Shown one piece after another: positions 22,728 through 36,673 of a stretch of 64,000 nucleotides of DNA. The stretch spans positions 49,217,153 to 49,281,152 of the forward strand of contig CM019217.1 of assembly GCA_009741485.1 (NCBI GenBank), written 5' to 3'. Each line of letters begins with the position of its first letter. The stretch's first letter is position 1. The notes beneath the pieces were generated by a model. That model ran no database searches. It saw nothing but the letters and a program-made list of their open reading frames with translations, and was not told the origin of the DNA. Source of the DNA: Malurus cyaneus samueli (taxonomy: Eukaryota; Chordata; Aves; Passeriformes; Maluridae). Both the position numbers and the translations under genes were made by a program.

Positions 22728-25700
22728 GATTTCAGGCATTTAGTCGAAATGGAGCAGTGAATCCGTAATGTTACAGCAATGTTGGCATACGCCACAAGTG
22801 TTTCCCAACATTTGCGCCTTTGCTGTGCCAGAGCACAGGAGGTGCATGCATGTCGGGCAGGCCACGCGTACTCCGCACCCTGAACTGCCAATAAAAAAGC
22901 TCTCCCAAGTGTGATGTAACAGATACTTCTACATTACATCATGAGTTCCTTAAAGATTTAGCAAACTATTTCAAAAAAACCCAACCAAGCCCACTGCTTT
23001 CCCCGAGTATTTGGAAGACAAAAAGGGCTATTTTACTGGAATATAATTAAATGCATGCAAGTTCATATCAGCTCTTTGGTGCCGAAGCAAGGGTGATACT
23101 CTACAAGCATGGCTGCAGCTGGTGTGCCGTCGTTGGCATAAGCAGTTAAGAAATGGATGTTCTGCCAAGAAAATAATTTTAACATTTGTAAAATTAAGAA
23201 AAGAAGGGGAATTGTACTTGTTTCGATTGGTTTTATACTGAAGTAAGTGAAGATTGTATGTGCGAGACTGACTATTTTATTTCCTTACTGCTTCCAAACG
23301 TATATCAAGCTTGGAGTGCGACATTATGAATTACCCGTTATGGGAAGCCACTGGCAGGAACCTTTTCCCAGGAGCAACCAAGACAAGGGGAATTGAGCAG
23401 TGGAGTTTTGGCAAAGGACACAGCATAAGCTGAATGCTGCCAACAGCGAGATGACTGGTACAGATGAGGACAGTTTTGGTCATCGAAGTGGGCAAAGATG
23501 TGAATAAGTACATCCCTGGATTTATAAATTATGGATTTGGTACACTTGATATTGGAAGCAGTACAGTTTATGCTAGCTCATTAGCTGCCTCTAAAATTGA
23601 TGACGCATTTTGAAATACAAACAGCTCGGTTTCTTAACATACAAATAGGAAGATCTCGGTATTGGATAAAATCGATTGTTCCTTCACTCAATTTTTCGGC
23701 GTATCGGCAGAAATATACGTTGTAATGTTCGCTTGTCTCGTTTTCCTGCAATATTGTGTTGTTTCGAGGAGATTCGTTTTTTCTGTCTGGATAAATCATT
23801 TAATAAAACAGTGTACTATGGTTGAAGTGGGAAATATACAAATGGGTTAGTGGGACGCATGTGAATCTTAGTATGTAACAATGGTGTAATGTGACAAAGT
23901 GAAGAAGCTCTTCTGATTGAGAGATTCATAACATCATGACATGAAGAAAAAAATACACGCTTTTGCATTGCTAAATTCGTTTGTCAAAATACAATAGCAA
24001 TAGAACTAATTCACCTGAGGACGTGTGTCAGATAATCGTAGCTTTATCTGAGGTCCCAAACTTTATTATTATAATTACTAAGAGCTTTAGTAAGGGACAT
24101 CTTGATACACGTTAGTTATATGGTATTTAAGTATTATGAAGGATGAGCATTTTTAATAAGCATTTAAAAAAGAGACAAAAGACGCGAGAAAAGATACTTA
24201 CTGAATATGTAGTATCTTTCGACTTGGCTGAGGTATGAATAGAAAGATTTTTTGTAATTTTTTTAATTACTCTGGGTAATATTAAATAGCAGTGGAATGA
24301 CCTTTTGAATTCGCATTTTAGCATAGGTAATCCAGTGGAAGTTGTACGCTATTTTCTATAGCATGTACGCGGAAGAGATAGTGACTGAATCCAATTCAGA
24401 CGCAATTGATTTCTGTAAATTCTTTTGATATTCGTAAGAGTTGTTTTCTTATGATGGGTAGTTTGGCATCTGTATATTGTTTCGATGAGTGTGGGGAGGA
24501 GGGCTCATTAAATGTGTTTCTTGACATATTAGGTTTTTCTAGGTTTGGTCTAATAATCTCAATTTACTTAGCTGAGGGTCTGCGAGTATTCTGCACTGAG
24601 TGGAGAGAGTGAGACGACGAATTGTATACATAAATATAGTAGGTTAACTATTATCTCTTTATGAAGGATATGCACACTGTCCCATGGGGGCGTAATTCTG
24701 CAAATAAGAAGCAACAGATGTCAGTCTTCACTCAACAGTCTGATTACTATATAAGGAGGGAGAAGAGCGAAGCTAGAAAAATGCATGGGGCTTTGGTTTA
24801 TAGAAGAATCAAGATAAGGAAAAAGTTCAATAATCATGAAGATCTGGATCTTCGCGAGGTAAATACATTTTAACCTGCTGAGATAAATGGTGCCTATGTT
24901 TTTTATTTTTTTTTTAGCAAAGGAAAATGCAGCTAGAGTAATATGTTGTGACTGAGAATGGGAGCTTCTGCTTTATAAATATTGATGGAACGGTGCATCG
25001 TCTGTTAGGAGATGTTTGCAGACATTTGACGCAAAAAGCAAGGAACATGATGGATCATTCGTTTTCTAAGTTCATAAAGATATCTGTTTTACTGACTCAG
25101 GGGTTAATGAATAAAACGAAAATAGGTAGTAAAACTAATCCTCTGCACATACATAAGTATTTACAGGGAAAAATTACTAGCCTAGAATAGAAATAAAGAG
25201 GAAAGTGGTGACATATAGGGACTGCAGCAGGGTGGTCTTATATAGATCACTGATAACTGTTTCTAGTTTTTTAGATTCAAATATTATATACTTTCTGGCT
25301 GATAATTTATCCCCTTACTTGTTATATTTGTGCTCTTTTTCCCTAGGCTTTTAAAGCTCTTCCGGTTAATCACTGTGCGAAGAGGACTAGAGCGCGCTCG
25401 TGATAGTATGCTGTATAATGCTGTTTGGGTTCCTGTCGCTAAGTCTTGGGAGCAATAAGACACAAACCAGTACTGCTTCGGGACTCTGGTATCTCAACCT
25501 GGGATGTCACATGGAACACACATCCCTTCAGACAGCAACGCGTGTGAGTGTGGGCTTTTTTTACAGATGACTGGTGGAGTGAAGAGGAGACTACGGTTAC
25601 ATACTATTATAGACAGATTTGATGTCTCTCGCTCCAATCACTATCTTTCCTATTTAGGGAGATACAGTCTCATTGCATAATAGAGAAAGTGGGTAGGTTT

Positions 25701-28700
25701 TCATCAGCAGTCATGTCGGTCCATAGTAAGGGCCATTGTCGGGCTGAGGCTCTGGGCCTCGGGTGAGCTTAAGAATCGCCCTTTGTTTATAGACATTGAA
25801 ATGTTAAGTGTATGGCTCAGCAGTAAATGGAGGACTATTTTCTATGTCCTCAAGGTAAGTCAGGACATCATTTCTGAAGCAACCTTCTTTTTGCTGAGGA
25901 GAAAGCGAGTCTTTGTAGAGCAATAGCTATGTGAGTGAATCTTGAGATCTTTTGAGATTCTGAGATGAAGACGTATTAGTTTACTGAAAGGAAGATGAAT
26001 GAGAGTATGTTTCTCTACAATATCCCTACCAAATTCTGTGTATCTCAGTTTCATATGCACGAAAGGAAGGCAATGTTGCTGAAAACAAGAAACATCTAGA
26101 AATTGGTAAACAACATGAAAGAGAATAAATTTATCTCAGGGCATCATGTATATCATACACACATATGGCATAAAATATCACACAATCACAGGACAGCTTG
26201 GCTTCCTTACAAAAAAATAATCCTGGAATCTACAAAATAATTTCTTCTAACTTATCCTTATTGGGATAAACAATATTATTATTCAGAGGCTCTTAGGATA
26301 TCTGGATTATCCATCAATTGTTCTGAAGGTCCTGTGATAAGCTAGATAAGAAACTGTATAAAGTTAAACGAAAAACAAAACAAAACAAAATAACCAGACA
26401 ACACATGGAAAGCCTTGTTCCATTCACTTTTGATCCATTATCTACTTCTTTCGGCTTACCCGCTTTCTAGTTACTGCTTCTTTTCTCGTCTTCTAACTAC
26501 TATTCTCCTGCCTTCCCTTACATTCTATGACGTTCCCTTCCTAGATTCTTCCTCGCTGCTTTTTCTTCTCGCTTTCATTCTTATCTTGCCTTCAATGCTT
26601 TCTTCTATGCTTCCTTCTTAGCGTCTTCCTCGCGGAATTCTGGCCTTACTATATTCTGTTCTTCTTTCTGCATTCTTTACTCTGCCTCACTCCTCTTCTC
26701 TTCGGGTCATGCTGGACAATCTCACTTCCTTGCTAGAACAACGTGCTATTGAACTACTTTCTATTTTTGCAGCCAGACATGTCCAATATCTTCCCTCATA
26801 CTGCCTGGATTCTCACACAATAGACACCATCCAGCTCCCTGACGAAGGGGGTTCCTACCTGCTTGCCAGCCACTGTGGTCTTTTGTATCGGAAAAGGGAA
26901 CGACCAGGCACAAACTAGTTTTTGTGTGCTGCAAGAAGAGACACCTGAAAATGCTGGAAAGCACTATCTGAGCAAAAATCAGGTTAAACATCATTAGATA
27001 TCTTCTTTCATCCAATATTACTGAAAATGCTCTCTTTAGTTTGAAAGGAAATCAAGCAATTGCCCTATTAAAGACACTACAAATATTTACTAAAATAATG
27101 TAACGGAGGGATTTTTTTTAAAGTACCACAGTTAAACATTCATTACTTTGATATGGTTTGATTCTCCACCGGTACAGACATCTTCAATGTTCTCAAGGCA
27201 GGAATCCAGATTGCTGATCTCAAATTATGCTGACTCCCAGAGGGCTCGATCCATCAGTGATGCAAGTCAACGGTGCAGCTCTGCATTTGATAGGATGCTG
27301 CCAGAATGAAACAAGCAAGCCGGGAAAAAGAAAACACAGGGATCCTTATAGTCTTAATATTGGGACTACGAACAGGACACAGAGAGCTCTGAAACACGGA
27401 TCTGAAGAGCTGGCTACTAAAACACATGGATTTGTTCGATCAACTCAGTAATCCAGGTGTTCTTCCCCGTGAGCATGTGTAAGTCATCCGTCATTTCCTT
27501 ATGGTTCTTAAGACCGCCCTTTATTGGAGGGGGATGTAGTGGCTTTTCACCCGTGAATGCTGTAGGAATCTAAATGTCAAGCCAGAGATGTCATGCACAA
27601 ACAAATAAGGGGCTTTAGAAAAAGCACTCCTCATAGGAAGCAGTAAGATAGGCTTGTTCACCTAATAAGTTTTTGGGCTTTTCAGTGCTAAGGCTGCATT
27701 CTGTTTTTTGCAAATGGCATTGCATCAACACTCTTCTGGGGACTGTACTCAGTAAGTGTTATCGTTCTTTCAGGCTTTGCATTCCAAAAAAAATATATTT
27801 GAAAAAACAGTGAGAAAGGTTTGAATTATCGCTGCTAGTTAGCGGATGCTGACAGTTTTTCTTTCCTTTTGGGCCCTATTTTCAGATACTTCTCAATTTG
27901 TCAAGTTTTACCTCTGAACTAAAAGTTCACTCTTTGAGAGGTATGCAGTCTATAAAACCATTCAGCTGGTTTCCACAGTTCATTCTTAACGCACACTTTT
28001 CTGGGCTAATAATAATAATCTAAGAGCTACTTTTCTAAGGAGATGTAATGCCTTTGCACTTAAGCAAAAGTTCAAAATTTGGTCGTCATGAACATACCTC
28101 TTTGGCCAAATTGCACATTTCTGAGCTATAGAAGAGAGATTTCCAGACACAGAGAATTGCTAGAAGTGCACAGCGGGAAATTTCTGAAGTGTCTAATTCT
28201 GGCTGATCATTGAACAAGATTCCCTCTGTAGACACATTCCCTGCACTGGAACTGCTAAGTGATGTGACAGTAGCAAAAGGTCAGCATCAGCCACAGAGCA
28301 TTCAAATTTAGTAATCTCTCTTATCAGATTATCAAAGCAAGGAAGAAATCCCAGAGTATGAAACAACTACTGATGCTCCAGAGGCACATTTTGGAATATG
28401 GTTGTGTGGAGCTGGGGAAATGTGTGGAAAAAAGGCGTGCGAGAAGGGACCAGAGGACTAATGAGGAAACATCCTGTGGGGAGACCGGTATGCAATAGAC
28501 TATATGTCATAACTGAGAGAGTAAGGATTTCAGGGATAAACTCAACTTGGGCATTCTAGCTTTCCACACTCCAGTAATGTGACCTTTGCAACATTCTGGA
28601 GGTTCTACCATCCTTGGCTTGATTGCCTTTTGAATTTTGGTTACTTGTCTTGAAAGCGACAGGTTTTGCTTTACCTCTGTATGTAAGTTTTTGATGGCTT

Positions 28701-31700
28701 AGTTCCACCTTCCCATTTAGTAAATCAGGGAGAGGAAAGTCTTAATTAGAAAGCAGAGTTTTTGACAATTTAACACACATCTTCAGGTGAAATGAAGTCA
28801 TCTTATGGCAGGTTTTCATTCACTGTGATCAACACTTCGGTAAAATACAGCAATAAACTCAAGCTCAACCACTGAGCTGTGCTTTAGCTCTGGGGATACC
28901 AGGATAGCTACATCATTATTCAGATCACTGTTTGGTCTGCAAGAGCATCTGACACAAAATGCAAGTACATCAAACTTTTTCAGTACTCATAAACACAAAA
29001 GAAGAAGTAGTAGCTGCTTCAGGTATTTTGTGGCAAAGGAATTTAGAAAGTTTTTCTCAGAGAAAAGTATTTTCTCTATAGTTGTGATGTTGCCATGCTT
29101 TGGTTACCTTCTAATTGAAATAGCAGAGATTCTGCCTCATCTCAGTTCTCAACTGACAAAAGGCATGTATATTTAGTATCAGTTTTGTTAATGCTTTTCT
29201 CCCTCATTGTTGTCACATTTTCACTGTTAAGGCTAGTCTGGAATAAGCTTATGTTTTTAATAATTGATTTCACATACTACTACTATTTATGGTTAAGGCT
29301 TCATTGGGCAGAATGACAATCAATCATGACTCAAGAGGTCTCTGTGCAGAAAGCACTCGTATCCTTTCTACAAGGCCATCATTCTGACTTACAAATAAGC
29401 ATTCAGCGGCAGTGGATGGCATTTCCTCTACTATTCCTGAGGTCATGTTAATCACCTTTGGCTTTACTGTCAGAAGGCAGAAAAAATGGGATCACATGCT
29501 GGCACAGTGTAGGACTGATGGGTGGCCCAGAGGAATACTGTCGATCCTCTGCTGAGTGTCCCGGAACTTGCTTTTTCTTCTGATTTCACGAGGCATTACA
29601 AGACAATTGGGGTGCAGAGGGCAGCTGGCTTTCCAATCATCAGGTGGTTTAAACGGTGCTGCAGTAGCTTGACATGGACAACCACAGTGTCTGGCATGTT
29701 AATGACAAAATAGCACTCCTTGTAAGGAGGACAATTCAGCAGAGGTTGTAGTTCAAGAAATTGCTTGATTTGATAATACGTTCCACCATTTTCATCCTGT
29801 TACTCAAGTTCCTGAGTTTTCAATATCACCTACTTACAGCTTGTGGAGCCAGAAGGTTAATGAAAGAGGATGCTGGAAAGGGAAAAATGACTTTCACATG
29901 CAATCATGGTCAGAAGGATACACTACAATACTAAACTGGAAAAAATGGAGCTACTGGACTCGGGAAGACCGAGAATGAGCAAAAAGCAAACTGCAGAAAA
30001 CTGACAACTGGTAAACAGTGAAGGAAGTTATGGATTAAACAGTATTATGAAGATTTAACAGAATCAGGGCGAACAAAACAGAAGGGACCCACAAAGGGAC
30101 AGGAGAACTTTTTGTTTCAACAAGATTAGCTATCCTTTCTCACGCATGTTGCATTCCGTCAAAATGTGCTTGGTCACCAAATATTTAAGCTGCTCTCTCT
30201 GCAGCAAGGAGTTGTTATCATGGAGCCCTGCTGTCTGCTGAGATGACCCCAGAGAAAAGTCCTCTCGCCTCTCACTCACGCACTGGCGTGCGGTGTGTGA
30301 TTCCTGCGATTCCCGCAAGTCCTAACGTGTCGGAATGGGCGGGACGTTTTCGCGACTGCTCCAACCCTTCCTGGTGTCTTTAGCCCCTTGAGAGTCACAT
30401 ACCGAGCTTTAAACCGCTGCAAGCTGCGGAACAGAAGAAACAAGCCATTAGAGCGAGAGATCTGTTAAACATGCTATGGGCAGACAGGAGATATTATCAG
30501 CCAATTGAACAAGGCCAATACACTTCATTCTGAAGATTTGTTTGTTATCACTGCTCTGTGAAATCTGCCTGATTCCAAGTCGCAAAAGTGGTTACTCAAC
30601 AGGATGACATAAATGCCATTTTAATTTAATGTTATATTTAATTTTACTCTTATTCTTATGGCCCAAGATTTTAGCTGATAAAATTGAGATCAAGTAACAG
30701 GGTATATTCTTTTATACCTGGACTGTATTTACTCTGTATATCTATCATCTATTACATCTGTGCAAACACTTTAGGTAGAATCCACATACACAGAGATGGA
30801 TTTCCTTACCTTCCTCAAGCCCATTTAATATTCAGGTTTGTGTTTACACAAGCAGTAAACTGACAAAAAAATTTGCTTAGGATATAAGTTGACATTTAAG
30901 CCTTTAATCACAATGTTGTCAAAGTATCTGAGAATTAGTTTATCATGATAGCAAAGATGGGTTTTTGAGACCTTCAAATGGCAGCCTGATATACGCCATT
31001 ATCTGATTACTGTACATACACTCAATCATTAATGTAAAAGTCTCATTTAATGATTTTCATTTTATGGCCACAGCTCTAGAGGAACCAGGAGGTGGGAAGC
31101 GGGAAATAGTGCAGCTGGTTTTGTTTATGCAATTCTATGGGGTTGTGACACTGAAGAAGCTAATTCAGAATGATGTGTATTCTTGGCCTGACACAAGATG
31201 TGGGTCAGCACGTTACGAGGGTCAGGAGACTTGATTGTCTGAGGGCAAAAATGATGCTATTCCAAGATATTAGAGGCTCTGCTGGCTTCCCAAGTCCAGG
31301 GATTGCGTGGGTGCATAAGAATGGCTGTACATCATGTTCATCCATTTGCTTGTGTGAACTAAGTCTGCCATGAGTAACGAAGTTTGTGCCTGGTCATCGA
31401 TGGAAGTGATAGATACCCTGCTCTTCAGGAGTAAACATGGGAGAATAGATTCAATAAGGGGTCAGTAATTATTTCTCAACTTTATAAGGCAAACTATTCT
31501 TTCGTTGTTTATTTTCATGGCTTTGGCTAATACTTGCTCTAGTTTTTAAGAATAGATCCAAAAGAAAATTTGTTGGCATCTGCTCATAAACAGAGAAAGT
31601 CACAATAAGACTATCTTCTTTAAAAAAGTAAGGACTGTGTTCTCTGAATGTAGATCTTTTTTATGACTTGGATTTTACAGATTGTTGTCATTACATAGCT

Positions 31701-34700
31701 ATTTATGAAGACCATGGTGCTGTCTTTGTACAAAAAGCCTTGGAGAACATGTCTATAGTGGAATTAGTACTGGTGCAAAAGAAATGTTTTCTATATTTTG
31801 TGGGAGTTTTCACAGTCTCTAATGTTTCACATTAGAGAATCTGAACACTATTATGGCAAATTAAAGTTTATTAGTGCTGCTTATGAATGAGTATTGTTTT
31901 TACAGTTGTCAAACCTCAGACATTGATAATTTTGTTCAAATAAATTGCTTGCTTAGTTTTCTACACATACTGCAAGTGTTATCTTTATGATTTTTAAATG
32001 TCTGTTATTGTAAAGTACTAGTACAAGTGAATAAAAGTCACCTAAATAGGTATTGATTTTGCATCTATAAAGCAAGATACTGAGAAAAACAATATAGTTT
32101 ACCTCAGAATATTAATGTTTGTATGGTAACATTCAAAGCAATGCTACAAGTCGTTTCTTTGGATGACACTGTGTAATCATTTTTAGTACTCTTGTACCGC
32201 TGGGTTAGATAGTAGAGCCGTGTCTGATTCAGGAATTAAATGTATCCTTGGGAAGGCTTCTAAATATCTTGACTTTAATACTGAGCATTTTAAGCCCTTC
32301 TTTTGTTAAAGTAGACTCAGAATTAGCTTTTGTTGCTCCCGCCTTCCAATAATCCTTCTCCTGTTGGAGAATCTCAGCGGTAAAAACCAACAGTGCCCAA
32401 ATCTGCTTGCAAAACTGCGGACAAAAGAGAAAGTTCAATGAAACAGGACATTCACGCTTCTGTTTCAGTGGCTGCCTGTGACTGTAAACAATGGAGGCAG
32501 CAAGACCTGTAGAGTATGTACAGAATGGGTTCTTTAGGAAATTATATTTCCACAAATTGACGGGGGTAACTTAGTTCCATGTTTTTCTACCATATGAATT
32601 CATCACCGTGTATAATTCTATTACATTCTGTGGTCATCCTGCTGCAGCATAGACAAATATCTTTTATATTTAGAGATTTTAGGGTTATTCCTTTCATTCT
32701 GTTAGTTATAATCTGTATTTCAAATATATGCATACTGTTTATTCGAGTGTCGATGTATGAAACTACAGACATACACACATCTCCTGCTTAATATAATCAC
32801 AGAAGCTTTCCAGAATTGAGTTCACTGTTCTTTTGGCTGATATTCTTCTTGGCCCTGCCTGCTACAGCAATCCTTCACACACACCAGTTAATCTGAACTC
32901 CTCTGCTTTTGATCCAATCAAACGAAACCCATATTGTTTTTCTACGAAACAATCTGAATGATTTTATTACCTAGGGTGGATCTTCAAAAAAATACTGTAA
33001 TATAATATGTACAATTTACATACATACAGTGCTGTGCACTGTGGCTAGTGCTGTGCCTGGGAGAGATAAACTGAAGCTTGGGTAAATATGTACCTCACTT
33101 TAGTGTACTGGTCACAGGTAAGTTTGAAATGTGCACTTAATGATTCTTATCTCTTTTGGACTCAGATTTAATACTGTTGGGAGGTGGACAGTGAGAGGAG
33201 TCCAAACCCACACTGCTGGAATTGATCCATTTGCAATAACAGCCTCATGCATTGGAATGCTGTAAGATGTGCAGAGGAAACTGAGTTTCAAAGCACATCA
33301 AGCTGATCATTGCGGACGGCAAACTCAGAATGCTCATCAGATTTAGGACAGATTAATTTAAGAGGGTGGGAAGCAATGAAAAAGGGAAGACAGGAGAGAT
33401 ATGAGCAATATAGTTAGGAAACAGTGTGTTCACAGCCATCTATGCACAAGGGGGAGTTGTGAATCAAAGTGTTTTTAAGAGTTACTCTAAGGTCTGGTTC
33501 ATGTATGATACTTTAACTATAAATAAATTTTCTTTCAAATTACTATCAAGCTTAGATACCTTGGCAAGCGCAATTTCTTAGCATTGCATGGAAAGTTCAT
33601 GTTTTGAAGAAAGGACTTAAAAGGAGACACGCTGGTATGGATTAGAGATCCTTATGGAATGAAAGAAAATTAATACTGTCAGGAGGCAAGAGTGACAGAT
33701 TTGCTCACTGTTCCTTCTGTCAGTGGAGACATCACATCTGCACTGAAGAGCCCTGCTACCAGTGTGAGATTGGAACATACTAGCCATTTCCAATTTGGCA
33801 ATCTTACTCCTCTTCCTCCATCAAAACTTTAATTTTTCTCTCAAATAAATCTGCTACCAAGATGAATCATGATATTAAGAGAAATGTATAATTATTGCAA
33901 GTATTGCAAGCTAGCCTGACATAAGCCATTCGAAGTTTCACAATCATTCATGTACAGGCACAGCGGTCTCCCATCGGACCCCACCAGTGTTCCACTACAA
34001 CATTTAGAAGTAAGAAAGGGAAGTGAAGGGACATGCAGAATATATGTTGGTCATAAGGCAGTCAGGTTCCCCAGAAAAATAACCAAAGGCATTTTTCTTT
34101 AGTTTAAAGACAGCTACTCGGTTCAATTGAATTTTCTTTTTCTGTTGGCGTCCTTTATTTTCCTCTGCAGCTATTTTTAGGTTTCACAATCATGTCATTC
34201 ACAAGTAGAGTTTCTCCTTATATGTTTCCACTTACTGAATTTTAAAAAATTATAATTGTAAATTTCATATTTAGCTGCGTATCTTAGGAAATCTCTCATC
34301 TCCGAGTACTTAAATACACTAGAAGTTTCTCCCTATTTTATGGTGATTCCTAATGATTTCCATTTTGCCGATAATGTAATTAAAGAAAAAAAACACAGCT
34401 ATTCAGAGTGAGAAGCTGTCCCCATGATCTTTAGATCACGCCTGATTTGAGGTCCTGGAGAAGTCAATGATATTAATTAAGAAAGCCTGCCGTTTCATAA
34501 TCAAGGTTATTCCTCCCAGACTTGTGGGTTTTTTTCCTTACATTGCACTCAGCACTGTACCTTGCAATAATGCACATGGAAAATGAGAACCCTACAGATG
34601 GTTTCTGCTGTTGATTCCAGCAATCGTCAGCTGGGAGAGGACACTAGTGCAGGGTGGCTTAATTTACTTTTTCCCTTTTATTTGGTGCAAAGGAGCGCAA

Positions 34701-35349
34701 AAGGCTGAAACCCTCCTTTCTCTCTTTTGTTAAGAGATAATATAATAGAGCTTCAGAACAGAAGCATCAGTACCGTTCGAGTGTTGTATTAGGGAAAGAA
34801 TGTTCATCTTGCATTGCTAGAAAGTCTAAACAGCTATTTAGTCAAAGGAACCAAAGTTTCCAACCCTGCTGCAATCTCCCATTTGGAAGAGGAATTGCCT
34901 TAAAGTGCTATGAAGCTGCCCAATAAGGGATTTCTGGCGATTGTTTTGTAGCACTGGGTAATCCTTTAAAACCTTTTTTTTTATTCAATTGCTAGGAAGT
35001 CTTAGAATAATGTCTCTAATAACGCAGATTCCCTCAGTGCTTTATTTTACCCAGTAAGAATTATCTTGTAACTGTGAAAAAGACTAGCAAGCAGGGAAGG
35101 TCTGCTGGCTCAATACTGAAAAAGTTAGATACATAAGTCTCCATTATCATCAGGAAGCTATCCTGTCTCCTGGTGCCTTGCTGTTTTACCCAGGAAAAAA
35201 TTGGATCTATGGCTTGACACAGTATAACGAAAAATAAGATTACATATTAATGATCACAAAAGGCTGCTTCTCCCAGAATGTTCTTCCAGTTTCAGGTTGT
35301 TTTGCATTGTGACTTGGGCAGTCAGTAGGGAGGGAATAGATGATTCAGT
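22728..35349. repeat. Inverted duplication 1, right arm (noisy copy, probable fold-back artefact)
   Basis: This 12.6-kb stretch is the reverse complement of 8072-20174 with scattered single-base substitutions and small indels. It starts abruptly at 22728 within intron 1 and ends exactly at the 25-N gap. It is about 500 bases longer than its partner, as expected from insertion-prone read error. Agreement is good in 22728-23560 and 26750-35349 but poor in between. I infer that it is an uncorrected palindromic long read placed as contig extension, not genomic sequence of this place. Confidence 0.85.
23560..26750. repeat. Very noisy section of the right arm
   Basis: By position this should be the reverse complement of about 16900-19270, yet it is about 800 bases longer and only islands of similarity remain. 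For example, 24925-24985 still resembles the complement of about 18270-18330 (shared ATGCAGCTAGA, AATATGTTGTGAC and TTTATAAATATTGA). 26420-26705 is pyrimidine-rich, as the complement of the GGAA array should be, but the regular repeat is scrambled. Ordinary evolution would not confine such decay to one block with better agreement on both sides. Confidence 0.75.
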
Positions 35350-35374
35350 NNNNNNNNNNNNNNNNNNNNNNNNN
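35350..35374. other. Assembly gap, 25 N
   Basis: Exactly 25 unknown bases, a conventional fixed size rather than a measured distance. It separates the end of inverted duplication 1 from the start of inverted duplication 2, so both flanks of the gap are inverted copies of sequence further away. Confidence 0.99.
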
Positions 35375-35421
35375 TGAGAGGTCCATCCGGTTTTTAGTTT
35401 GAGAATGCTGGGTCACTTTCA

Positions 35422-35465
<44 letters not shown>

Positions 35466-36625
35466 GCAGAGCTACAAATGAAACACTCAGCAAAGACAGT
35501 TTGGTCTTGCAAGAATGAATTAATTAGTTGCTTTGATGAGGCTGGTTAGGAAAGAGTTAATGCCATCAGCCAAATGTCAGTTAACCCCCAAATGTTGTTT
35601 TGTCCCACAGCACTGTCAATACCAACACTATTATCTAAATTTATTTAACACAGAACAAATTAATTGGCTCTAAGTGTTGCTTTTTCCCTAGAATCCCTCA
35701 TCCCATCTCTTCTTGGAGAGAGCTCCTGCAAGCAATGAGCAAGGGAATAAACCGCTATGCAAACATGCACAGCACACACACACACTCAGAGGGAAGTTGC
35801 AATTTCTCACTTAGTTGCTGATTTCTGTGACTACAAATCTTGGTGTCACCCGCCACACACTACTCCTCTGTACTAAATCCATCATCCTCGACACCTTCAG
35901 ACGCATCTGAGATGTGTGTCGAACCAGCAACACTATAATTTTAATAATGACAAGGGATTAAGTACGATTACTAGTCTTTTCTCTCACTTGTTTCCTTCTC
36001 CTAATGATACCATGCAATTGCCATTTTCGTCACGATTGTGTATTTTGGTTCCATTGTCTGTCGTACCCAGTACAATAACCGAAATGTCTGCGACACAGGA
36101 TCTGCCTGTTTCTCATACGTCTAGCAAAACTGAAAACCTGTTGTTACAGCTTTGGGGAACACAATACATTGTCAGTTCGAAGGAAACGTTGTAAAAATAA
36201 CCATACGTACAGTTCAGTCAGAAACCAGTTCAGTCATACCTGTGCTAATCTTCCATTGTGTTTAATACACCACGAGAAGGCTATTTCAAAAAAGATATTG
36301 CCAAAGACATCACTTGGGTGCATTTAACCTACTACAGGGCTCCTCGGCCCGTTGTCTGTCTGGGACAAACTGCTATCAGCCAACCTGGAGATGAACTTGA
36401 CATTGCTTTCCCCTGAACTTCTGACAGCGAGAGCCTGGTGTTCAGCTTAAACTTTCCCTTTCCCACTTCCCTGTTCCTACAAATCGCCCCGAATCCTCAT
36501 GACTGCCATTAATTTAAAAAGGGGGGAATATTAGAGGGAGAAATAAAATCAGAAGAAAAATAAAAAGGAACCAGAGAGCCAGCAGTCTTATGGAAACAGC
36601 ACGGCAGGTAAACCAGGTAGCATCT
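35375..36625. repeat. Inverted duplication 2, left arm (probable fold-back artefact)
   Basis: About 1.25 kb that is the near-perfect reverse complement of 37004-38254, with a few substitutions and single-base indels. It abuts the N gap. Landmarks: TGAGAGGTCCATCC at 35375 pairs with GGATGGACCTCTCA ending at 38254; the run of A at 35423-35461 pairs with the run of T at 38169-38214. Being next to the gap, this is the arm I suspect. Confidence 0.9.
35423..35461 (+). repeat. Run of 39 A in inverted duplication 2
   Basis: Pure A homopolymer. Its partner is a T run of 46 at 38169-38214. It is not followed by target-site duplication evidence that would mark a retroposed sequence. Confidence 0.95.
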
Positions 36626-36673
36626 GCAAGCACCTCACGCGTCTGGGAAAAAAAAAAAAAAAAAAAAAAAAAA

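Noticed and set aside
24948..25190. ORF of 80 codons in sequence that looks unique
   Set aside because: The block is a noisy reverse copy of about 18100-18330, so the ORF is a product of read error.
8072..35349. A functional giant cruciform, palindromic amplicon or novel mobile element
   Set aside because: No terminal repeats, target duplications or transposase were seen; the copy ends at an N gap and its noise is uneven, so a fold-back read is the simpler explanation.
36648..36673. A run of 26 A as the tail of a processed pseudogene or retroposon
   Set aside because: No coding or repeat-like sequence precedes it and no flanking duplication is visible; it lies at the edge of a suspect arm.
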